A stretch of 64,000 nt of DNA, from contig CAYONT010000007.1 in the NCBI GenBank assembly GCA_964405405.1, positions 1 to 64,000 of the forward strand. The letters run 5' to 3'. A program made the translations under genes and the position numbers. Positions 58,540 through 64,000 of this stretch are shown in pieces. Position 1 is the first letter of the stretch; each line of letters opens with the position of its first letter. Source of the DNA: CAMCYM01 sp964405405. Lineage in GTDB: Bacteria; Bacteroidota; Bacteroidia; Flavobacteriales_D; Sanyastnellaceae. The notes under the pieces were generated by a model that saw nothing but the letters and a program-made list of their open reading frames with translations, was not told where the DNA came from and made no database searches.

Positions 58540-60015
58540 TTACAATTGGATGGGGCCGATTCGAGTGCCCCGGATTTCGGGGATGTAACCCAGGAGGTAG
58601 GCGGCTCCGAGGATGCCGCCAGTTGCGAGGGCTCCCTGGCACACAGCTTCGAAGAGGGGACCCAAGCCGGACCAGCCTAGGGTGGGGAGGGCGAGGAGGA
58701 GGGCGGCAGCGAGGCCCAGGCCGGCAATGGGGAGCAGGTCCCAGGAGAGGGGATGGACTTTGTAGTGTCGCCAGATACGGCGGAGGGTCCAGGCGGCACC
58801 CCAAAGGGAGGTCATGAAGGTGGCGAGGGCGGCCCCGGTGAGGCCCCAACCGAGGGTTTTCATGGCGAGGTGGTTGGTGACAACGGTGACCACGACCAGT
58901 CCCAGCTGGATGGGGAGTGCTTCGCGATAAAGCCCGGAAAAGTTGAGGATGGAACTGGTAATGCCCATGGCGGCAATGACGAGCCTTTGGGCGCCGATGG
59001 CGAGGAAAATGGGGGCGATGCCCCGATAGTGGACCGGCAGAAGCTGCTCAAAAGGCTGGAAGCCGGCCCAGATGCCCGCCATGAAGGCCACGGAAAGCAG
59101 GAATTGGATGCGCGAACTTTGGAGGAGGAGGCCGCGCAACTCGGAGACGGGGGCCTGGGCCATGCGGTGGGAAGTCAGGCCTTGGAGGATTTGGCCTGTA
59201 GCACGCACGGGCATAGCCACCACCGTTCCGAGGAAGAATCCCATGGTGTACTTGGGAACGCTGTCGAGTCCGAGGTAGGCGCCCACCATGATGAAATCGA
59301 GGTTCTGCGCGATGGCGACGGCACCGATGGAAAGGACGTTGAAACCGCTGTATGCCAAATACTCTTGCCAAGGGGCGTTTCGGATGGGCCAGCTCACGCG
59401 CATTCGGTTGCGATGGGCCTGGGCAACCAAGACAAGTACTCCAAGGGCCCAAGTACCAACATAGAGGTACAAGAAGGCATCGAAGTCGAAGAGTTGCCAA
59501 CCGAGGAAAAGGGCAAGGACCATGTAGGAGGCCTTGAGCCAGAATTCCTCAACGGCGGTGGCGATGGCGGATTTGAGGGCTGTATTGATGAGGGAGCGGG
59601 TGATCCACATTGCGGCGGGAATGGCCGTGAGGGCGAAGAGGAAGCCCAGATGATCCGAAATCAGGTTGCCGTCCTCGCCGCCGAACCGGGTAAATAGGTC
59701 CGCGCCGAATGCCCACAACAGGAGTCCGAAGAGGAGGATGGCCAAGGTCGGGAAAACCAGCAGCGAACCGAGGATGCCGGGCCGCTCAGATTCGGGGTAT
59801 TGGGGCAAGAACCGGATGATGGCCGCGGGCACTCCGACGGAGACAATGTGGCTCACCATGGCCCCCCATGCCGTCAGAACCCGAACCAGGCCCCATTGTT
59901 CCTCGTTGCCATCAAAAACTTGGGGCAGCACATACATCGTGTTCACGGCACCGAACACCATGCCCAGTCCGATGGCAATGCTGGCGCGGGAGGCTTGTTT
60001 GGCGACGATGCCCAT
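58540..60015 (-). CDS. Polysaccharide flippase (MATE/Wzx-like)
   Basis: 491 aa with about twelve to fourteen transmembrane helices. VAKQASRASIAIGLGMVFGAVNTMYVLPQVFDGNEEQWG is the opening helix block; FGGEDGNLISDHLGFLFAL and GFNVLSIGAVAIAQNLDFIMVGAYLGLDSVPKYTMGFFLGTVV look like the Wzx/polysaccharide biosynthesis export family. Probably exports lipid-linked sugar units; exact substrate unknown. The ATG overlaps the stop of the nuclease gene upstream (60018) on the same strand closely, so it is in that operon. Confidence 0.85.
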   Translation of the reverse strand: MGIVAKQASRASIAIGLGMVFGAVNTMYVLPQVFDGNEEQWGLVRVLTAWGAMVSHIVSVGVPAAIIRFLPQYPESERPGILGSLLVFPTLAILLFGLLLWAFGADLFTRFGGEDGNLISDHLGFLFALTAIPAAMWITRSLINTALKSAIATAVEEFWLKASYMVLALFLGWQLFDFDAFLYLYVGTWALGVLVLVAQAHRNRMRVSWPIRNAPWQEYLAYSGFNVLSIGAVAIAQNLDFIMVGAYLGLDSVPKYTMGFFLGTVVAMPVRATGQILQGLTSHRMAQAPVSELRGLLLQSSRIQFLLSVAFMAGIWAGFQPFEQLLPVHYRGIAPIFLAIGAQRLVIAAMGITSSILNFSGLYREALPIQLGLVVVTVVTNHLAMKTLGWGLTGAALATFMTSLWGAAWTLRRIWRHYKVHPLSWDLLPIAGLGLAAALLLALPTLGWSGLGPLFEAVCQGALATGGILGAAYLLGYIPEIRGTRIGPIQL

Positions 60016-60017
60016 GT

Positions 60018-62924
60018 TCAAAAAGGACGCTCGAGGGGATCCAACACCACACAGTAGGGACAGTACATGGCCTCGGCGTGGTGCGCAATATCGGGCGCAT
60101 CGTTGTGGATGCGTCGGATTTCGGCGGCCAGCCAGTCAAAAAAGGCCTGGGCCTGAGGGGACTGGATGTGCGGAATGCCGTCGATGGTAAGGGAAAGCGC
60201 TCCGGACTTTGCTTGGCGGGTGGACCGGATCGATGCGGTGACCTCCATTCCTTGGGGCAGACCGCGGAGCCAACGGTGGGGATCTTGGTTGCGGTCCTCA
60301 GCGTTGGGGGTTGCCGTGGTCGGGGCACCTGCATCCAGCCACTTGCGTGCGATGGCACCGTACATCAGGAGCTGCAGGGCCTTGGGGAACTTGCCACCCG
60401 CGAGCTGTTCCTGCCAATCCGCTCGGACCCCAAGTTCCTTCGCCTCGACCTTGCCCGTCTTGTAATCGGTGACGGTGACCTCATTTTCGATTCGGGTGAT
60501 CCGGTCAGCGGTACCCGCAAATCGCAGTTTTCCGACCGGTTCTGGCCATTCTCCTTCCCACATGAGCGGGATTTCCACGCCGAGCAGGGTCACGGGGCTA
60601 CCCAGGTCCTTGACCTCTTGCCATTCCACACGCAAACTCCGATCCAGAGTGGCCTTGGCGATGGCAAGTTGCAGGTGATTCACCCCCATGGACATGAGCT
60701 CCGCGTTGTACTGGTCGCGGACCGCGTCGTCGAGGCGGTGGTCCAAATCGGCGATGAGGGCTTGGAAGTCCTCAGGGCGCAAGACCATCCCTTCCCGCGG
60801 TTTCAAACCGTGCTCGAGCACATGGTGCACCACAGATCCGAAGATGCTTGCGGTCATTGCGTCCTCGACTTCCCGGGGTTCCCGGATGCCCACGATGTAC
60901 TGGTAGTAAAATTTCCGGGGACATTCGAACCAAGTATTGACCGCGGACGGACTGATGCCATGGCTTCCCCACCGCTTGAGCCGCTCCGTTGCCCAAGGCG
61001 TCCAAGCAATGGACGGAATGGCGGGGCGATCTGTCTGCATGGGCAAGTTGACCATCCGATGGTCTTGGGGCAACAGTTTGCCACCAGGCCGAAAGGAATG
61101 TTGCAATTGCAAGAGGTAACGGCTCGGTTCCCGTTCCTCATCGTTTGCTCGGTACACGAGGTAAACCTCCTCCGCACGTTGGAGCAACCGGTACAGGTAG
61201 TACGCATAAATGGCCTCGCGCTGGTGCCGCGTAGGCATGCGGGGCTGCAAGGCACGTCGCAAATCGAAGGGAATCAAGCTGTCGTCCAGCGCTGTTTGGG
61301 GAAGTACCCCTTCGTTGCAATCGAGCACCACCACCCGTTTGAAGTCCAGGGCACGCGTTTCAATCAGTCCCATCACCTGCAACCCCTTTTCCGGTTCTCC
61401 TTGCAGGTCCAAACGTTCGGCATTCAGGGTTTGAAACAGAAGGTCCCGGACATCCTTCGCGGTGGAGAACAATTGGAACTGCGCTTGAAAACGAGCACAA
61501 CCGGCGGTAGCGGCCACCAGCCGTTTCCATCCCGCGCGAAGCCAGGGATTGACATCGCCTTCCGACAACTCAGCGGCTGCGGTTTGGTCATCTAGTCGTT
61601 GTTCAATGGCTTCTGCCCACGATTGCAGCCCAGCCAAGAAACCGCCGGCGTCGGTGGCCCCCAAGGGGACCAAGTCCATCAATACCTGGCGAACCAATTC
61701 CGGAGCATGTGCTGCTACCCGGTCCGGAGTCACCCAAGTCCAGTGGTGTTCCGCCGCCTGCCGCAGCCAATGCCCAACAGCCTCTGCCCAACCGGTACCT
61801 GCGTGCAAAGACACAGCGAGCGGGTGCCCCAGAAAGGCAGTTACGTCCGCATGCCGCCAGGAGCGCCCGGTTTCTGCCAATCGCATCGCGGCTTCGAAAA
61901 AGCCTGCCACAGGCGATTCGGACCAAGCCAATCCCATCGTCACATTGACCCCATCCGGCATTCCGTCCAAACTTTGCAACAACATCGAGAGCTGTCCACC
62001 ATCGGGGAGAACCAACACCGTATCATCCACCTCTGTCGCGAGTTCCGTACGGAGGGTATGGGCCGCCCACTGGCATTCAAACACCCCGCTAGAACAGGCT
62101 ACGTAGTGCAACTGGGGTGGGTGTTCCACCAATCGGGACCGCAGCGGCTGCACCGGAAGGGCGGGGTCCCAGTCCCGGAGGAAACCGCCGGCTTCCACCG
62201 GAATGTCGTTGTCCCAAACATAGGCTGGATCCGCATCGGCATAGAGGGTCAACTGTCCGAGGGCGTGCAGCCGGAGCAAGAAACCCTGTTCCGCTGGCGT
62301 GAGGGCGGCCATGCCGGCCACGACCACGGGGCCCAAGCCGGATAGGTCCGCCCGCGTGGCCGCTTGGCGGGCGACAAATCCCGTGGTTCCCCGCCCCAGC
62401 GGCTCCAGTTGCGCCCGAAACCGGTGGTACAACGGCGCCAGCCGACCACATTGCCGCAGAAACTGGCGACTCCCCTCGTGCAATGGTTGGTCTGGTTCCC
62501 ACGCTTTCACCCCTTCTATGTCCAGCAGATTCTGCAGCACATCGTCCACATCCGCCAGATAATGGTCCAATTCATTGAAGTCACGCAACACCACCCGTCC
62601 CCAAGGCGCAAAATTCGCAAAACCCGGGATGCGGTCCTCACCGTCCTCCGCCTCCAGCACTTCCCGGTAAGCTTGGTAGAGGTAGGCCAAACCCTCCAAA
62701 GCATCCACCGGCCTCAGCCCGGTGCAACTTTGCAAAAGTGCGTTCAACGTGGTGGTGCGCGGCAACCAACCGGCCGTCCCCAGCACCCGGGCACAGGCTT
62801 TGCGGAATCGACTCGCTGCCCGCGTGCTAGGCAGCACCACCAGGGTTGCCGCTGCATCGGGTCGGGCCATCACCGCCGTGGCGAGCTCGTCCAAGAAGGT
62901 CGGGCGTTCGCTTGCGGACCTCAT
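60018..62924 (-). CDS. AddB/RecB-like PD-(D/E)XK nuclease family protein
   Basis: 968 aa. The N-terminal part is an inactivated UvrD-like helicase fold without a usable Walker A (LVVLPSTRAASRFRKACARVLG); the middle has FKRVVVLDCNEGVLP. The C-terminal nuclease has KFYYQYIVG, a GTADRI ... VTDYKTGK metal site (about 835-860) and a Cys pair CPYC near the end, as in AddB-type iron-sulfur nucleases. Likely partner of a UvrD/AddA helicase-nuclease for double-strand break repair; no such gene is in this window. Coupled to the flippase and TPR genes by 4-nt overlaps. Confidence 0.85.
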   Translation of the reverse strand: MRSASERPTFLDELATAVMARPDAAATLVVLPSTRAASRFRKACARVLGTAGWLPRTTTLNALLQSCTGLRPVDALEGLAYLYQAYREVLEAEDGEDRIPGFANFAPWGRVVLRDFNELDHYLADVDDVLQNLLDIEGVKAWEPDQPLHEGSRQFLRQCGRLAPLYHRFRAQLEPLGRGTTGFVARQAATRADLSGLGPVVVAGMAALTPAEQGFLLRLHALGQLTLYADADPAYVWDNDIPVEAGGFLRDWDPALPVQPLRSRLVEHPPQLHYVACSSGVFECQWAAHTLRTELATEVDDTVLVLPDGGQLSMLLQSLDGMPDGVNVTMGLAWSESPVAGFFEAAMRLAETGRSWRHADVTAFLGHPLAVSLHAGTGWAEAVGHWLRQAAEHHWTWVTPDRVAAHAPELVRQVLMDLVPLGATDAGGFLAGLQSWAEAIEQRLDDQTAAAELSEGDVNPWLRAGWKRLVAATAGCARFQAQFQLFSTAKDVRDLLFQTLNAERLDLQGEPEKGLQVMGLIETRALDFKRVVVLDCNEGVLPQTALDDSLIPFDLRRALQPRMPTRHQREAIYAYYLYRLLQRAEEVYLVYRANDEEREPSRYLLQLQHSFRPGGKLLPQDHRMVNLPMQTDRPAIPSIAWTPWATERLKRWGSHGISPSAVNTWFECPRKFYYQYIVGIREPREVEDAMTASIFGSVVHHVLEHGLKPREGMVLRPEDFQALIADLDHRLDDAVRDQYNAELMSMGVNHLQLAIAKATLDRSLRVEWQEVKDLGSPVTLLGVEIPLMWEGEWPEPVGKLRFAGTADRITRIENEVTVTDYKTGKVEAKELGVRADWQEQLAGGKFPKALQLLMYGAIARKWLDAGAPTTATPNAEDRNQDPHRWLRGLPQGMEVTASIRSTRQAKSGALSLTIDGIPHIQSPQAQAFFDWLAAEIRRIHNDAPDIAHHAEAMYCPYCVVLDPLERPF

Positions 62925-63538
62925 GGCTTCAACTTGAATCCGTTGCGCACAAAACGAAGAAACTCCCCCACGCTCCAGGGCGTGCGAGAGGGATCGTGTT
63001 GGGCAGGAAGGGGGTCCCGAATCTCGGGCGAAGGCCCGGCCGAAAGCCCGGCCGAAGCGTCCTCAGAGGGGTCCGATGCGGGCTCGATGGCGATGCCCGA
63101 CGACTCCAGCACCGAGCGCAACTCATCCGCTACCTCGAACCGACGGCGGGCCTCCTGTCGGTACCCCATTTGCTCCTCCAGCAGCCCCAGGTTGTTGAGG
63201 CTGATGGCGTCCTCCGGATCGAGTGCGATGGCCCGTTCATAATCGGCCCGCGCCCCCGCCAAGTCCCCGAGCGCCTGCCGCAGCCAGGCCCGTGAAGCGA
63301 ACCGGTAACCATAAGAAGGCTGCAGCAGCGCCGCTCGGTCCAACCCCAAAAGCGCCTCTTGCTTGCGACCCAGATGGAAGTGGCACATCGCCGCGTCGTG
63401 GATCCAATCGGGATCTGCCTCCAACGCGGGGTCTCGGCGCACCGCCTCGTGCAAGTAGGACAGCGCCCCCTCCCAATCTCGGCTGGCAAGGGCGGCGGCA
63501 GCGGCTTGAAGCGGGCTCGGAGTGGAGGGCGTTGTCAC
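62921..63538 (-). CDS. Tetratricopeptide repeat protein
   Basis: 205 aa from a GTG at 63538. Three TPR units from about residue 10: WEGALSYLHEAVRRDPALE, RKQEALLGLDRAALLQPS, LAGARADYERAIALDPEDAISLNNLGLLEEQMGYRQEARRRF. The C-terminal third is Pro/Ser-rich with a final WSVGEFLRFVRNGFKLKP. The start is uncertain: an in-frame ATG at 63613 would share the CATG palindrome with the divergent gene, while a TATTTTTG box (63561-63554) 15 nt upstream of the GTG argues for the shorter form. The stop overlaps the nuclease start. Confidence 0.75.
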   Translation of the reverse strand: MTTPSTPSPLQAAAAALASRDWEGALSYLHEAVRRDPALEADPDWIHDAAMCHFHLGRKQEALLGLDRAALLQPSYGYRFASRAWLRQALGDLAGARADYERAIALDPEDAISLNNLGLLEEQMGYRQEARRRFEVADELRSVLESSGIAIEPASDPSEDASAGLSAGPSPEIRDPLPAQHDPSRTPWSVGEFLRFVRNGFKLKP

Positions 63539-63553
63539 AGGCGTCGGTTTGTT

Positions 63554-63561
63554 CAAAAATA
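63554..63561 (-). promoter_or_regulatory. -7 box (TATTTTTG) for the TPR gene
   Basis: Exact TAnnTTTG match on the minus strand. It lies inside the longer possible TPR reading frame, which favours the GTG start at 63538. Confidence 0.4.
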
Positions 63562-63611
63562 CGTCAGGACCCCCGGGCGACCGAAGTCCAAATCCGACCG
63601 AAATTGGTCCC

Positions 63612-64000
63612 ATGTCCGCCGTGCCCCCGCCACCATCCTTGGCCTTCCCTGTCTACCGCCGCCGAGCGGGAGGAGCCTCCGTCTGTGCGATCGAGGGGCC
63701 CGAACGCATGGTCGAGTACCAGCGACTCGGGAGCCGTTGGCTGCGCCAGGACCTGGTGGCCTCGGCCTACCCCGAAAAGCTTTTGATTCAGGATTTGCTG
63801 AACCTGGCTCCAGGGGTCGAGGCGCTGGAGGCAGCCGAGTTTCAGGCGGTGGAGCGGGCGGCGGGCGACGCGGGCGACGGTGACGGCGCGGTCGGTGGAT
63901 GCGCCGTCGGGGAGGAGGCCCCGGAGTGGGTGGCCGATGCCGATCTCGGCGCGCGGACGACCTTCGGTGTGCCTGGTCGCGCACGTTGGATGGTGTCCGT
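63612..64000 (+). CDS. Conserved hypothetical protein, C-terminus cut by window edge
   Basis: An open frame of 129 codons from the ATG at 63612 to the window end without a stop. The start LAFPVYRRRAGGASVCAIEGPERMVEYQRLGSRWLRQDLVASAYPEKLLIQDLLNL resembles short bacteroidete proteins of unknown function (recalled from memory, not searched). It is preceded by GAAATTG ending five nt before the ATG, the same layout as several other genes here. It extends past the region of high Gly/Ala content at 63850-63900 with no frame break. Function unknown. Confidence 0.6.
   Translation, partial: MSAVPPPPSLAFPVYRRRAGGASVCAIEGPERMVEYQRLGSRWLRQDLVASAYPEKLLIQDLLNLAPGVEALEAAEFQAVERAAGDAGDGDGAVGGCAVGEEAPEWVADADLGARTTFGVPGRARWMVS

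Noticed and set aside
59868..61595. 575-codon plus-strand open frame opposite the nuclease gene
   Set aside because: It is antisense to a clear AddB-like gene, has no recognisable domain, and its codon pattern mirrors the real gene. GC-rich sequence produces such shadows.
1..64000. tRNA, rRNA, CRISPR array, insertion sequence, riboswitch
   Set aside because: No cloverleaf, rRNA motif, spaced repeat array, transposase or known riboswitch core was found in the intergenic gaps, none of which exceeds 300 bases.

Overview
The window looks like a draft-assembly contig from an uncultured, fairly GC-rich member of the Bacteroidota, most likely Flavobacteriales. Evidence: a complete alternative complex III operon followed by coxB and coxA, then ruvB and queG; the maeB-ruvA-sprA-gcvH-vanZ-tonB order; the type IX secretion (T9SS) translocon gene sprA plus several proteins with C-terminal T9SS sorting domains; Bacteroidetes-style -7 boxes (TAnnTTTG) in front of many genes; few Shine-Dalgarno sites. 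A run of 100 N inside nusA marks a scaffold join. Genes are densely packed, often with ATGA or TAATG overlaps, and no gene-free stretch exceeds 300 bases. I see no rRNA, tRNA, CRISPR array, insertion sequence or prophage.

Layout. 1-5.5 kb: an edge-truncated AlbA_2 protein diverges from the translation/transcription operon rimP-nusA-infB, whose leader carries a terminator-like hairpin. 5.5-7.8 kb: SPOR protein and a secreted multi-domain T9SS protein. 8.0-19.8 kb: the respiratory block actABCDEF-coxBA, preceded by a perfect 23-bp dyad. 19.8-23.7 kb: hydrolase, ruvB, queG, trhO. 23.6-26.3 kb (minus): ABC ATPase, FtsX-like permease and DUF3299 protein. 26.4-30.6 kb: DUF4258 protein, thioredoxin-like protein, proline dehydrogenase, M20 dipeptidase, LEA-like lipoprotein. 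30.6-37.6 kb (minus): a secreted-protein region with two paralogous thioredoxin-T9SS proteins, an Omp28-type lipoprotein, a beta-barrel, TlpA and a DUF6029 protein. 37.7-50.6 kb: T9SS protein, maeB, ruvA, sprA (2500 aa), gcvH, VanZ-like protein, TonB. 50.6-53.4 kb (minus): ribF, LRR protein, pnuC, ribosylnicotinamide-kinase-like protein. 53.4-58.3 kb: atpDC, rlmH (minus), nadC, YihY, DUF2147. 58.5-64 kb: flippase, an AddB-like nuclease and a TPR protein (minus), then a truncated conserved protein.

How it fits together: ACIII (quinol:cytochrome c oxidoreductase) passes electrons to the caa3/aa3-type oxidase, and ATP synthase beta/epsilon use the resulting proton gradient. SprA exports the sorting-domain proteins encoded nearby, several of which carry thioredoxin folds, which suggests cell-surface redox chemistry. 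ribF, pnuC, the RN kinase and nadC concern flavin and NAD supply.

Most notable signals: (1) about ten genes have a -7 promoter box ending only 4-5 nt before the start codon, implying leaderless mRNAs; (2) the T9SS-exported thioredoxin cluster; (3) a REP-like cluster of GC-rich mini-palindromes at 58.3-58.5 kb; (4) an exact 11-bp-period repeat between atpC and rlmH; (5) a hairpin attenuator candidate before rimP-nusA-infB; (6) the dyad upstream of the respiratory operon.
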